Below, in pieces: positions 43,586 to 52,473 of a stretch of 64,000 nt of DNA. Source of the stretch: Streptomyces diastaticus subsp. diastaticus (GTDB lineage: Bacteria; Actinomycetota; Actinomycetes; Streptomycetales; Streptomycetaceae); the NCBI RefSeq assembly GCF_011170125.1, contig NZ_BLLN01000002.1, positions 1,211,501-1,275,500 of the forward strand. Reading direction: 5' to 3'. How positions within the stretch are numbered: position 1 is the stretch's first letter; the number at the start of each line of letters is the position of its first letter. A model generated the notes under the pieces. It was not told the origin of the DNA. It worked only from the letters and a program-made list of their open reading frames with translations, and did not search any database. Position numbers and translations under genes: made by a program.

Positions 43586-46108
43586 ATGTTCGAGAGGTTC
43601 ACCGACCGCGCGCGGCGGGTTGTCGTCCTGGCTCAGGAAGAAGCCCGGATGCTCAACCACAACTACATCGGCACCGAGCACATTCTCCTGGGACTGATCC
43701 ACGAGGGTGAGGGTGTCGCCGCTAAGGCCCTGGAGAGCCTCGGGATTTCGCTCGAGGCGGTCCGCCAGCAGGTGGAGGAGATCATCGGCCAGGGCCAGCA
43801 GGCCCCGTCCGGCCACATCCCCTTCACCCCTCGCGCCAAGAAGGTCCTGGAGCTGTCGCTCCGCGAGGCCCTCCAGCTCGGCCACAACTACATCGGCACG
43901 GAGCACATCCTGCTCGGCCTGATCCGCGAGGGCGAGGGCGTCGCCGCCCAGGTCCTCGTGAAGCTGGGCGCCGATCTGAACCGGGTGCGGCAGCAGGTCA
44001 TCCAGCTGCTCTCCGGTTACTCGGGGGGCAAGGAGGCCGCCACGGCAGGCGGTCCGGCCGAGGGCACGCCCTCGACCTCCCTGGTCCTCGACCAGTTCGG
44101 CCGCAACCTCACGCAGGCCGCCCGCGAATCCAAGCTCGACCCGGTCATCGGGCGCGAGAAGGAGATCGAGCGGGTCATGCAGGTGCTCTCGCGCCGCACC
44201 AAGAACAACCCGGTCCTCATCGGCGAGCCCGGCGTCGGCAAGACCGCCGTCGTCGAGGGGCTGGCGCAGGCCATCGTCAAGGGCGAGGTGCCCGAGACCC
44301 TCAAGGACAAGCACCTCTACACCCTGGACCTCGGCGCGCTGGTCGCGGGCTCCCGGTACCGCGGTGACTTCGAGGAGCGCCTGAAGAAGGTCCTCAAGGA
44401 GATCCGCACCCGAGGCGACATCGTCCTGTTCATCGACGAGCTGCACACGCTCGTCGGCGCGGGTGCCGCCGAGGGCGCGATCGACGCCGCCTCGATCCTC
44501 AAGCCGATGCTCGCCCGCGGTGAGCTCCAGACGATCGGTGCGACCACCCTCGACGAGTACCGCAAGCACCTGGAGAAGGACGCCGCGCTGGAGCGCCGCT
44601 TCCAGCCGATCCAGGTCGCGGAGCCGTCGCTGCCGCACACCATCGAGATCCTGAAGGGTCTGCGGGACCGGTACGAGGCCCACCACCGGGTCTCCATCAC
44701 CGACTCCGCGCTGGTGGCCGCCGCGACCCTCGCCGACCGGTACATCTCGGACCGCTTCCTGCCGGACAAGGCGATCGACCTGATCGACGAGGCCGGCTCA
44801 CGCATGCGCATCCGCCGGATGACCGCGCCGCCGGACCTCCGCGAGTTCGACGAGAAGATCGCCGGCGTCCGCCGGGACAAGGAGTCCGCGATCGACTCGC
44901 AGGACTTCGAGAAGGCCGCCTCCCTCCGCGACAAGGAGAAGCAGCTCCTGGCCGCCAAGGCCAAGCGGGAGAAGGAGTGGAAGGCCGGCGACATGGACGT
45001 CGTCGCCGAGGTCGACGAGGACCTGATCGCCGAGGTCCTGGCCACGGCCACGGGCATCCCGGTCTTCAAGCTGACCGAGGAGGAGTCCTCGCGTCTGCTG
45101 CGCATGGAGGACGAGCTGCACAAGCGCGTCATCGGCCAGAAGGACGCCGTCAAGGCGCTCTCCCGGGCGATCCGGCGCACGCGGGCCGGGCTCAAGGACC
45201 CGAAGCGTCCCGGTGGCTCGTTCATCTTCGCCGGCCCGTCGGGTGTCGGTAAGACCGAGCTGTCCAAGGCGCTCGCCGAGTTCCTCTTCGGTGACGAGGA
45301 GGCGCTGATCTCCCTCGACATGTCGGAGTTCAGCGAGAAGCACACGGTCTCCCGCCTCTTCGGCTCGCCCCCCGGCTACGTGGGGTACGAGGAGGGTGGT
45401 CAGCTGACCGAGAAGGTGCGCCGCAAGCCGTTCTCCGTCGTCCTCTTCGACGAGGTGGAGAAGGCCCACCCGGACATCTTCAACTCGCTGCTCCAGATCC
45501 TGGAGGACGGTCGCCTGACCGACTCCCAGGGCCGGGTCGTCGACTTCAAGAACACGGTCATCATCATGACGACCAACCTCGGCACCCGGGACATCTCCAA
45601 GGGCTTCAACCTGGGCTTCGCCGCCCAGGGCGACACCAAGAGCAACTACGAGCGGATGAAGGCGAAGGTCAGCGACGAGCTGAAGCAGCACTTCCGCCCC
45701 GAGTTCCTCAACCGTGTCGACGACGTCATCGTCTTCCCGCAGCTCAGCCAGGACGACATCCTCCAGATCGTCGACCTCATGATCGGCCGCGTGGACGAGC
45801 GTCTGAAGGACCGGGACATGGGCCTGGAGCTCAGCCAGGAGGCCAAGGAACTGCTCGCCAAGAAGGGCTACGACCCGGTTCTGGGCGCGCGTCCCCTGCG
45901 TCGCACCATCCAGCGGGAGATCGAGGACACCCTGTCCGAGAAGATCCTGTTCGGCGACCTCCGCCCCGGCCACATCGTGGTCGTCGGCACCGAGGGCGAG
46001 GGCGACGACCGGACCTTCACCTTCCGGGGTGAGGAGAAGTCGGCGCTGCCCGACGCCCCGCCGGTCGAGTCGGCCGCCGGTGGCGGACCGAACCTGAGCA
46101 AGGAGTAA
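43586..46108 (+). CDS. clpC: ClpC AAA+ ATPase of the Clp protease
   Basis: 840-aa HSP100 unfoldase, full length. Two N-terminal Clp repeats ([60 protein letters not shown]). AAA-1 has [14 protein letters not shown] and [14 protein letters not shown]; a UVR/coiled middle region ([20 protein letters not shown]) follows; AAA-2 has [14 protein letters not shown] and [20 protein letters not shown]. It feeds substrates to ClpP1P2. Start ATG 43586 with GAGGAG 10 nt upstream. A strong terminator follows. Confidence 0.97.
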   Translation: MFERFTDRARRVVVLAQEEARMLNHNYIGTEHILLGLIHEGEGVAAKALESLGISLEAVRQQVEEIIGQGQQAPSGHIPFTPRAKKVLELSLREALQLGHNYIGTEHILLGLIREGEGVAAQVLVKLGADLNRVRQQVIQLLSGYSGGKEAATAGGPAEGTPSTSLVLDQFGRNLTQAARESKLDPVIGREKEIERVMQVLSRRTKNNPVLIGEPGVGKTAVVEGLAQAIVKGEVPETLKDKHLYTLDLGALVAGSRYRGDFEERLKKVLKEIRTRGDIVLFIDELHTLVGAGAAEGAIDAASILKPMLARGELQTIGATTLDEYRKHLEKDAALERRFQPIQVAEPSLPHTIEILKGLRDRYEAHHRVSITDSALVAAATLADRYISDRFLPDKAIDLIDEAGSRMRIRRMTAPPDLREFDEKIAGVRRDKESAIDSQDFEKAASLRDKEKQLLAAKAKREKEWKAGDMDVVAEVDEDLIAEVLATATGIPVFKLTEEESSRLLRMEDELHKRVIGQKDAVKALSRAIRRTRAGLKDPKRPGGSFIFAGPSGVGKTELSKALAEFLFGDEEALISLDMSEFSEKHTVSRLFGSPPGYVGYEEGGQLTEKVRRKPFSVVLFDEVEKAHPDIFNSLLQILEDGRLTDSQGRVVDFKNTVIIMTTNLGTRDISKGFNLGFAAQGDTKSNYERMKAKVSDELKQHFRPEFLNRVDDVIVFPQLSQDDILQIVDLMIGRVDERLKDRDMGLELSQEAKELLAKKGYDPVLGARPLRRTIQREIEDTLSEKILFGDLRPGHIVVVGTEGEGDDRTFTFRGEEKSALPDAPPVESAAGGGPNLSKE

Positions 46109-46142
46109 TGCCGGCGCGTCCCCTCGGGGCGCCGCCAGGCTG

Positions 46143-46190
46143 GGCCGCCTCCCCGGGCCCGTTCCACGGAACGGAGCCGGGGAGGCGGCC
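46143..46190. terminator. Strong intrinsic terminator after clpC
   Basis: GGCCGCCTCCCCGG pairs with CCGGGGAGGCGGCC (14 bp), with a nested CCGTTCC-ac-GGAACGG stem, followed by TTTT at 46191-46194. It is also placed to serve the convergent NlpC-like gene. Confidence 0.9.
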
Positions 46191-46200
46191 TTTTCGCGTC

Positions 46201-46653
46201 TCACGGCGGGGCGGGGCTGCCCGGCTCCCTCTCGGCCGTCCGTACCCGTTTGATCCCGACCAGCTCCCGGTAGCGGGCCCTGGCCGCGAAGTCGGCCCTG
46301 CTCCAGACGGCGGGCCTGCCCACCTCCCGGCAGAGGTGCAGGATCGTGTCCTCGGCCATCCAGAGGCCCACGTGCGCCCCGTACGCCGAGCCGTCGGGGC
46401 TGAAGAGGAGCAGGTCGAGCGGTTCCGGGTGCGGGACGGGGAACGTGGCGGTCCGGTCGGCCCACAGCTCGGCCGAGCGCAGCGGGGGCACCCGGCGGCC
46501 GAACCGGCGCAGCACCTCGTAGGCGTAGAGCTGGCAGTTGGCGCCGTGGGCGGCCGCGGGGCGGGCGGCCGTCGCGGGGGAGCCCGGGTGGCGGGCGCCC
46601 ACGTACGGGACCGTCCAAAGGTCGGCCGGGAGGTCGGCCAGGAGTCCGTCCAT
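46201..46653 (-). CDS. NlpC/P60-like cysteine peptidase-fold protein, cytoplasmic
   Basis: 150-aa protein with no signal peptide. Candidate catalytic Cys in HGANCQLYAYEVLRRFG, His in YGAHVGLWMAEDTILHL, third polar residue His in the same segment. The order Cys-His-His is that of NlpC/P60 papain-like peptidases, but the domain is short and not exported, so the substrate may be cytoplasmic. Start ATG 46653. A (CGTGGG)10 array lies 14 bp upstream of the start, in the expected promoter/leader. Confidence 0.65.
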   Translation of the reverse strand: MDGLLADLPADLWTVPYVGARHPGSPATAARPAAAHGANCQLYAYEVLRRFGRRVPPLRSAELWADRTATFPVPHPEPLDLLLFSPDGSAYGAHVGLWMAEDTILHLCREVGRPAVWSRADFAARARYRELVGIKRVRTAEREPGSPAPP

Positions 46654-46666
46654 GGGGCCATCCTGC

Positions 46667-46726
46667 CGTGGGCGTGGGCGTGGGCGTGGGCGTGGGCGTG
46701 GGCGTGGGCGTGGGCGTGGGCGTGGG
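46667..46726. repeat. Hexanucleotide tandem repeat (CGTGGG)10
   Basis: Ten perfect consecutive copies (60 bp). Each unit carries a G triplet on the + strand, so G-quadruplex formation is possible. Confidence 0.98.
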
Positions 46727-46925
46727 CGACGGCCGGGCGGGCGGGCGAGGACGCGGGCTCGACGGGAACCGGTTCCCGGTGTCGCGCGGGGCCGGAGGGC
46801 CCGTCCAGGGCCTGGTGGGGCCGGTGCCGTCTGCCGCACCGGGGTGAGGACGAACGGCGGACCACCGCTCCGCGCCCGGCGCTGTGGCCGGTCCGGGCAA
46901 TCGGCTGCCAGGACGGCGCCACGTG

Positions 46926-47052
46926 GGCGAGGCCGGTGCAGCGGGGGCAGACCGGCGCCGTCCGCGCTCTCGCCTGTGCTCCGAGGGCAGGCGAGGCCGG
47001 TGCAGCGGGGGCAGACCGGCGCCGTCCGCGCTCTCGCCTGTGCTCCGAGGGC
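46926..47052. repeat. 63-bp direct tandem duplication, period 64
   Basis: Copies at 46926-46988 and 46990-47052 are identical over 63 bp, separated by one base. They start GGCGAGGCCGGTGCAGCGGG. There is no flanking transposase or terminal inverted repeat. Confidence 0.97.
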
Positions 47053-47346
47053 CCCGGCCCCGCCTCCGTCCCCCCGTTGCGCTCAGGGAAAAGCTTGGAG
47101 GCCGCGGGCGAGCCTCCGGCCAAGCGGGGCGCCGGGTCTCGGGGTGGGAGCGGGGGCGGCCGGTCGGCGGGCGGCGGTTGCGGGGCGGCGATCGGCGAGG
47201 TTCCGGGCTCCCTCCTCGCACACGGCGGGCCCCGCTTCCCGGCTCTCCGAGGCTGCTCCAAAGACCCTTGCGGAAGCCTCAGACACGCCGGTGCGCACCC
47301 CGTGCCGCGGGTCGCCGGGCGTTTTCGGCCCGAGTACCCCCTCCAC

Positions 47347-47366
47347 GGAGTGGCCCGGGCCACTCC
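47347..47366. repeat. 20-bp perfect palindrome GGAGTGGCCCGGGCCACTCC
   Basis: Perfect self-complementary 20-mer in intergenic DNA. A related element GTGGCC-CA-GGCCAC occurs 50 bp further at 47417-47430. Confidence 0.95.
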
Positions 47367-47823
47367 GAAGGGCCTCGTCCTGCCGTCCGGAAGGGCGAGT
47401 CGGACGCCTCGACGGGGTGGCCCAGGCCACTTTCGAGGGGGCTTCGAGAGGGGTGCCGGGTGACAAGCGGCACAGGGGGTTTCGCCCCTACTACGCCCCC
47501 TAGGAGCATTCGCGTCCGGTTTGGATGTTTACGCGGCGGTTTGTCGACCAGGGCGGATCGTTCGTCGTGTGAACGGCTTCACTTCGACGGCGCGGTCACT
47601 TCCTTTCGGGCCCGATGTGGGGCCTCGGCCGCTCCGGTGGGGTGATTCGGCTGGTTTCGAGGGGGTTCGTTTGAACTGTCAAGGGTGTGGGTTACCCCCT
47701 TCCGATATACGAGATCCGGTAGTAGATGAGCCCTTTGTCCTGGGCTGGGGTGGCGGGTTACCAAGGTGAGGCACCGGCGAAACGTCGGGCTCCCTCGTTC
47801 CCCCTCACGGAGGTCCACCCCGT

Positions 47824-48528
47824 ATGTCGAAGCGCGCCATGAACCTCAACCTCGCCTCGCCCCAGCTCCGTACTCGGGTCGCCGTCCTGGCCGCCGGTGT
47901 CGGCGCCTCGGCGATGCTCGGGGTCGGGGTCGCGTCCGCCGCGACCGGTGCGGATGCCGCTCCTGGTGCTGCCGCCGGTGCGGTCGCCGCCCAGGCCGAC
48001 GCGCAGTCGAAGGCCGCCCAGGCCGTCGAGCAGTCGAAGAAGGAAGCCCCCGAGGCCAAGCAGGACAGCAAGAAGGCCGCGGAGAAGAAGGCCGAGAAGC
48101 CGGCGAAGAAGAAGTCCTCCTGGACCGTCCCGGTGAACGACGCCACCATCTCCGCCACCTACGGCACCGGCGGTGACCGCTGGACCAACAAGCACTCCGG
48201 CCAGGACTACGCGGTGTCGGTCGGCACCGACGTCCACGCCGCCCACAGCGGCACGGTCGTCAAGACCGGCGGCAACGGCGCCGGCGACGGCCCGGCCTAC
48301 GGCAACGCCGTCGTGGTCAAGCACGCCGACAAGACGTACACCCAGTACGCCCACCTGTCGCAGATCAACGTGAGCCCCGGCCAGACCGTCAAGGAGGGCC
48401 AGAAGATCGCCCTCTCCGGCAACACGGGTAACTCCAGCGGCCCCCACCTGCACTTCGAGGTCCGCACCGGCCCCAACTACGGTTCCGCCATCGACCCCGC
48501 CGCGTTCCTGCACAGCAAGGGTCTGTGA
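47824..48528 (+). CDS. Secreted M23 (LytM/lysostaphin-type) metallopeptidase
   Basis: 234-aa exported cell-wall hydrolase. The signal peptide has a positive start, hydrophobic VAVLAAGVGASAMLGVGVAS and an AxA site near residue 40. An Ala/Lys/Glu-rich linker (~50-100) follows. The M23 domain (105-234) has Zn ligands in NKHSGQDY (H, D) and GPHLHFEV (HxH), plus VDVHAAHSGTVVKTG-like and YAHLSQINVSPGQTVKEGQK segments. It cleaves peptide cross-links of peptidoglycan. It lies next to the SigE envelope-stress operon (convergent). The promoter region is upstream; no riboswitch was recognised. Confidence 0.93.
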   Translation: MSKRAMNLNLASPQLRTRVAVLAAGVGASAMLGVGVASAATGADAAPGAAAGAVAAQADAQSKAAQAVEQSKKEAPEAKQDSKKAAEKKAEKPAKKKSSWTVPVNDATISATYGTGGDRWTNKHSGQDYAVSVGTDVHAAHSGTVVKTGGNGAGDGPAYGNAVVVKHADKTYTQYAHLSQINVSPGQTVKEGQKIALSGNTGNSSGPHLHFEVRTGPNYGSAIDPAAFLHSKGL

Positions 48529-48572
48529 CCCGGTCACAGCACCGCGCGCCCCGGCGCGGACGGCACCCCTGG

Positions 48573-48605
48573 ACGGCGGTGCGGGCTCTCAGCCCGCACC
48601 GCCGT
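48573..48605. terminator. Bidirectional terminator, 15-bp perfect stem
   Basis: ACGGCGGTGCGGGCT-ctc-AGCCCGCACCGCCGT. It serves the M23 gene and cseC. The cseC stop codon (48589-48591) lies in the loop region. Confidence 0.93.
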
Positions 48606-50100
48606 TCGGCGTGCCGCGCCACCACGGGCCCGAGCGGCGGCCGCCCCCGGTGCCCCTCTTCTCGTCCGGGAGCCGCACCACGGGAAAGCTCCCCGTGCTG
48701 GTCGGCGCGTGGTCCGGCAGCCAGAGCACCGCGACCGCGCCCTCGGGCGGGGCCTCGGGCGCGGCGCCGGGCGTGCGGACGTTGCGGAAGGTGAGCCGCG
48801 CCCCCAGGACCCGCGCCTGGCCCGCCGCGATGGTCAGTCCCAGCCCGTGGCCCCGGCCCGCCCGGTCGGCGCTGCCGGTGCGGAACCGGCTCGGCCCGTC
48901 GGCCAGCAGCGTCTCCGGGAAACCGGGCCCGTGGTCCCGTACCCGGATGACCCGGCCCTCGACGGTGACCTCGACCGGGGGCCTGCCGTGCTTGGCGGCG
49001 TTGGCCAGCAGGTTGCCGAGGATCCGCTCCAGGCGGCGCGGGTCGGTCGACACGTCGGCGTCGTAGAGGACGCGTACCTCCACGTCCGGGCCGAGGGCAC
49101 CGACGCGGCGGGTGACGAACTCACCCAGCGCGATGTCCTGGAGCTCGGCGCGTTCGGCCGCCGTGTCCAGGCGGGAGACCTCCAGCACGTCCTCGACGAG
49201 GGTCCGCATGGCCTGGGCCCGGTCCCGCACCAGCTCGGTGGGGCGGCCGGGCGGCAGCAGCTCGGCGGCGGTCAGCAGGCCGGTGACCGGGGTGCGCAGT
49301 TCGTGGGCGATGTCGGCGGTGACCCGGCGCTCCGCCTCCAGCCGCTGCTTCAGCGCGTCGGCCATCGCGTCCACGGCCCGGGCCAGGTCGTCGGTCTCGT
49401 CGCGGACCACCCCGCCGATCGCCGAACGCACCCGGACGTCGGTGCGGCCCTCGGCCACCTGGCCCGCGGCGGTCGCCGCCTTGCGCAGCCGGTGCGAGAG
49501 CTGGCCGCCGATGAGCACGCCGAGCGCGCAGCCGCCCAGGATGACCGCGCCCGAGCCGGCCAGCAGGGCCCGGTCGAGGTCGCGCATGATCGTGGAGCTG
49601 CGGTCGTTGAACCGGGTGTGCACGGAGAGGATGCGGCCGTCACCGAGGGGCACGGCGCCCCAGATGTCGGGGACGCCCTCGCGGAACTCCTGGATGAAGG
49701 TGGCGCGGCGGCCCGCCTCGGCGCGCTCGCGCAACTCGTCGGGGATCTCCGGGTCGTCGATCTCGGCGCCGAACTGGAGCCGGCCGGTCCCCGCGTAGAT
49801 CCGCTGGGCGAACTGGACCCGCTCGTCCTGGAGGTCGCGGGCGTTGTCGAGCATCGAGATCCGGGCGGCGTTGTGCACCACGAGGCTGAGGGCGAGCGCG
49901 ACGAGCGCCCCGACCAGGGTGATGGCCGCGCTCAGCTTCCAGCGCAGCCCGGTGTGCAGATGCCCGCGCAGCCGGTCGCGCAGCCGCGTCCACCAGCCAC
50001 CCGGGTGGGCCCCGGCGGCTGGGGACGCGCCGCCGGGGCTGGTACGGGGGGCCGCCGCGGGCCCGTCGGGGGCCGGCCGGCGGCGCGAGGGCCCGAGCAC
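48589..50100 (-). CDS. cseC: Sensor histidine kinase CseC
   Basis: 503-aa envelope-stress sensor kinase that phosphorylates CseB. TM1 (KLSAAITLVGALVALALSLV) near residue 55, an extracytoplasmic sensor segment (~80-185), TM2 (LAGSGAVILGGCALGVLIGG), HAMP (RLRKAATAAGQVAEGRTDVR), HisKA with ADIAHELRTPVTGLLTAAEL, and HATPase with ILGNLLANAAKHG, VRDHGPGFPE, RGHGLGLTIA. Start GTG 50100, one base after the cseB stop. It belongs to the known sigE-cseA-cseB-cseC operon. Confidence 0.93.
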   Translation of the reverse strand: MLGPSRRRPAPDGPAAAPRTSPGGASPAAGAHPGGWWTRLRDRLRGHLHTGLRWKLSAAITLVGALVALALSLVVHNAARISMLDNARDLQDERVQFAQRIYAGTGRLQFGAEIDDPEIPDELRERAEAGRRATFIQEFREGVPDIWGAVPLGDGRILSVHTRFNDRSSTIMRDLDRALLAGSGAVILGGCALGVLIGGQLSHRLRKAATAAGQVAEGRTDVRVRSAIGGVVRDETDDLARAVDAMADALKQRLEAERRVTADIAHELRTPVTGLLTAAELLPPGRPTELVRDRAQAMRTLVEDVLEVSRLDTAAERAELQDIALGEFVTRRVGALGPDVEVRVLYDADVSTDPRRLERILGNLLANAAKHGRPPVEVTVEGRVIRVRDHGPGFPETLLADGPSRFRTGSADRAGRGHGLGLTIAAGQARVLGARLTFRNVRTPGAAPEAPPEGAVAVLWLPDHAPTSTGSFPVVRLPDEKRGTGGGRRSGPWWRGTPNGGAG

Positions 50101-50101
50101 G

Positions 50102-50830
50102 TCAGGCCCTCAGTTTGTAGCCGAAGCCGCGGACGGTCTCTATCCGCTCCTGGCCGATCTTGGCGCGCAGCCGCTGCACGTGCACGTCGACCACCCGGGT
50201 GTCGCCGCCCCAGCCGTAGTCCCAGACGCGTTCCAGCAGCTTGTCGCGGGAGAGGACGGTGCCCGGCGCGGCCGAGAACTCCAGCAGCAGCCGCATCTCG
50301 GTCGGCGTCAGCGCGACCGGGGTGCCGGCGCGCCGCACCACCATGCCCTCGGTGTCCAGGTCCAGGTCGCCGAAGCGGAGCAGCCCGTCGTCCGCCCCCG
50401 CCGGGCCGCCCGAGGGCTCCTCCTCTGCCCGGCCGGCCCCGGCTCCGGCGCCGGCCGCGTGGCCGAAGCGGCGCAGCACGGCGCGGATGCGGGCGACCAG
50501 GACCGCGCCGTCGAAGGGTTTGGTGACGTAGTCGTCGGCGCCCGCCTCCAGGCCGAGGACCACGTCGATGGAGTCGGCGCGCGCCGAGAGCATGATCACC
50601 GGCACGGTCGACTCGTCACGGATGCGGCGGCACAGGCTGACCCCGTCCATTCCGGGCACCATCACGTCGAGCAGGGCGATGTCCGGCTGGTCCGCGCGGA
50701 ACGCCTCCAGCCCCGAGAGCCCGTCCGGCATGGCGGTCACCCGGAAGCCGACCCGCTCCAGGGCGAGCTGGGTCGCCTCCCGGATCACGTCGTCGTCCTC
50801 CACGAACAGGACATGGGTGGGGTCGGCCAT
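50102..50830 (-). CDS. cseB: Response regulator CseB (OmpR family)
   Basis: 242-aa regulator. The receiver has FVEDDDVIREAT, phospho-acceptor Asp in IALLDVMVPGMDGV and Lys in DYVTKPFDGAVLVARIR. An Ala/Gly/Glu-rich linker (~125-145) is followed by the winged helix: LTPTEMRLLLEFSAAPGTVL, SRDKLLERVWDYGWGGDTRV, VDVHVQRLRAKIG, RGFGYKLRA. In Streptomyces it activates the sigE promoter when phosphorylated by CseC. Confidence 0.94.
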   Translation of the reverse strand: MADPTHVLFVEDDDVIREATQLALERVGFRVTAMPDGLSGLEAFRADQPDIALLDVMVPGMDGVSLCRRIRDESTVPVIMLSARADSIDVVLGLEAGADDYVTKPFDGAVLVARIRAVLRRFGHAAGAGAGAGRAEEEPSGGPAGADDGLLRFGDLDLDTEGMVVRRAGTPVALTPTEMRLLLEFSAAPGTVLSRDKLLERVWDYGWGGDTRVVDVHVQRLRAKIGQERIETVRGFGYKLRA

Positions 50831-50963
50831 CGGGCGGATCCTCTGTTCTCCAGTTCTCGGGGCTGCCGCGGGGGCGTCCGGGGCGCGGGGCTCCCGGCGG
50901 GCGGCTGCCCGGTCTGCGGGCGGTCACGGGGCGGGTGGCGCGGGCACCGCCCCGACGATGGTG

Positions 50964-51638
50964 TCAGGCGCCGGGGGCGGCTCCGCTCCCGGTCCCGTCC
51001 CCGACCGCCGCCGGGCTCCCGCCCAGCGCCTGCGGCGGCTCGGAGGTGACCGTGTTGCTGTAGTCGTTGTGCATCCGGTACAGCTCGGCGAAGGTGCCGT
51101 CCTTCCAGTGGTACGTGACGACCTCCTCGCCCGAGGGATAGGCGACCGCGTCGCCCTTGTCGTACATCTGCCGGGTCACGACGAGGTCGCCCCGGTCGAT
51201 CTCGGCGTAGACCGGGGGCGTCTCGTTGCGGAAGACGTTGACGTAGCCCTGGGTGGCCTGGCCGGCGTCCTTCTCCTGGGAGGCGGCGCGGTACACGTAG
51301 GCGCCGACCCCGACGGCGTCGCCGCAGGTCAGCACGTTGACCACGATGTCGGAGACCTTGGCGCCGGTCAGGTCGCCGTAGCTGACGTCGACCGGGTACT
51401 CGTCGCCCACGCAGGGCTTCAGGTCGCGCTTGACGCCCGGGTCGACCTCGGGGTCGGCCTTGAGCAGCTCGACCGCGTCGGCCCGCCGCACCCGGGGCGT
51501 GGGGCTGGCGGCGCCGGTGGGGGAGGAGGCGACCGGCTCGCTGCGGGCCGGCCCCTCGTCGCGGGTGCCGGTGCTGGTGGCGGTACAGGCCATGAGGGCG
51601 GCGACGAGGAGGAGCGAGACCACGGCGGCGCAGACCAC
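50964..51638 (-). CDS. cseA: Lipoprotein CseA, negative modulator of SigE expression
   Basis: 224-aa predicted lipoprotein: hydrophobic VVSLLLVAALMACTA with the lipid-modified Cys at about residue 18, then Ser/Thr-rich linker and a globular domain with LKPCVGDEYPVDVSYGDLTG and DIVVNVLTCGDAVGVGAYVY (two Cys). CseA sits between SigE and CseB genes as in S. coelicolor. The N-terminus is odd: from GTG 51638 the signal peptide has no basic residues, and the in-frame upstream sequence hits a TGA. A G7 run lies just before the start; a one-base shift there would join a basic N-region from the adjacent frame. So a frameshift or sequencing error is possible. Confidence 0.82.
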   Translation of the reverse strand: MVCAAVVSLLLVAALMACTATSTGTRDEGPARSEPVASSPTGAASPTPRVRRADAVELLKADPEVDPGVKRDLKPCVGDEYPVDVSYGDLTGAKVSDIVVNVLTCGDAVGVGAYVYRAASQEKDAGQATQGYVNVFRNETPPVYAEIDRGDLVVTRQMYDKGDAVAYPSGEEVVTYHWKDGTFAELYRMHNDYSNTVTSEPPQALGGSPAAVGDGTGSGAAPGA

Positions 51639-51674
51639 CGCCCCCCCGGGGCTGCCTCAGGAGCCCCTCACCTC

Positions 51675-52214
51675 TCAGGCCGCGCAACGCTCCTGCTCCT
51701 CATGCTCGGGCGCGCGGCTCTCCAGTTCACGGCTCTCCAGCTCCTGGCGGAGCCGGGCGAGCGCCCGGTGCAGCGTGCTCTTGACCGTACCGGCCGACAT
51801 GCCGAGGGCGGCGGCGGTCTCCTCAGTGGACATCTGCTCCCAGTGTCGCAGCACCACGACACTGCGCTGCTTGGGAGCCAGCATCTTCAGTACGTCGATG
51901 AGCAGGGCGCGGTCGGCGTGCTGCTCGGTGCCGTCGGTGACCGCGGGCTCGGGCAGCTCCTCGGTCGGGACCTCCTGGAGCTTGCGCGAGCGCCACCACT
52001 CCGTACGCGTGTTGATCATGACACGCCGCAGGTAGGCGTCGGCCAGCCGCTTGTCCGCTATCAGCTCCCACCGCCGGTACGTGCGCACCAGCGCCGTCTG
52101 GAGCAGGTCCTGCGCGTCGACGGGGTCGGGGACCAGCCGGCGCGCGCTGCGCAGGAGCGCGTCCTGCCGCGTGCGGACGTACTCCTCGAACTCCAGCACC
52201 TCGTTCTGCGCCAT
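51675..52214 (-). CDS. sigE: ECF sigma factor SigE, cell-envelope stress
   Basis: 179-aa ECF sigma factor. Region 2 has EFEEYVRTRQDALLRSARRL, DPVDAQDLLQTALVRTYRRW, YLRRVMINTRTEWWRSRKLQ. Region 4 has LAPKQRSVVVLRHWEQMSTE, ETAAALGMSAGTVKSTLHRA. Nearly the whole sequence follows S. coelicolor SigE, including the C-terminal ERCAA. There is no anti-sigma gene; control is by CseBC at the promoter. Start ATG 52214 with GGAGGCGG. It is the first gene of the sigE-cseABC operon. Confidence 0.96.
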   Translation of the reverse strand: MAQNEVLEFEEYVRTRQDALLRSARRLVPDPVDAQDLLQTALVRTYRRWELIADKRLADAYLRRVMINTRTEWWRSRKLQEVPTEELPEPAVTDGTEQHADRALLIDVLKMLAPKQRSVVVLRHWEQMSTEETAAALGMSAGTVKSTLHRALARLRQELESRELESRAPEHEEQERCAA

Positions 52215-52290
52215 GTCCGCCTCCGCTCGACCCCGTGAATCCCCTGCTCCGCCGCACACCGCCCGGGAGCGGCGGGGTGGTACGGACAGG

Positions 52291-52366
52291 AACCTACGGC
52301 GGGGGTGTAACGGCGTTCGGCGCGTGGGACGGCGGTGGGCGCACAGATGTACGTCGGTTGTGTAAC
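52291..52366 (-). promoter_or_regulatory. Probable sigE promoter with two GTGTAAC repeats
   Basis: On the minus strand a TAGGTT -10-like hexamer (52291-52296) lies ~77 nt before the sigE ATG. Direct repeats of GTTACAC (plus-strand GTGTAAC) at 52305-52311 and 52360-52366 flank the upstream region and could be CseB-binding half-sites. Confidence 0.4.
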
Positions 52367-52367
52367 A

Positions 52368-52403
52368 GCCCTCCGCGCGCCCTGAGCGGGGCGCGCGGAG
52401 GGC
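52368..52403 (-). terminator. Terminator after mutY, 15-bp perfect stem
   Basis: GCCCTCCGCGCGCCC pairs with GGGCGCGCGGAGGGC, 6-nt loop. It stands between mutY and the sigE promoter, insulating sigE from read-through. Confidence 0.85.
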
Positions 52404-52473
52404 TGACGTCCGGTTCCGTACGCGGGCTGCCGGGCTGCCGGGCTGCCGGGTGGCGGGGGCCGGCCGGTTTCGG

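Larger units (their letters stand above)
46654..47823. other. 1.17-kb intergenic region rich in repeats and palindromes
   Basis: No gene recognised. It holds a hexanucleotide array, a 63-bp direct duplication, two related GTGGCCC palindromes, an inverted repeat GTGAA-CGGC-TTCAC at 47569-47582, and the AT-richer upstream region of the M23 peptidase gene (about 47640-47760). Long open frames across it are composition-driven. Confidence 0.7.

Noticed and set aside
46654..47500. Long open frames in the repeat-rich gap before the M23 gene
   Set aside because: They translate repeats (PRPRPR, WAWAWA) and have no ribosome binding site or homology signal.
47640..47823. c-di-AMP (ydaO) riboswitch before the M23 peptidase
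   Set aside because: Wall hydrolases often have one and disA is nearby, but the conserved core of the riboswitch could not be found in the sequence.
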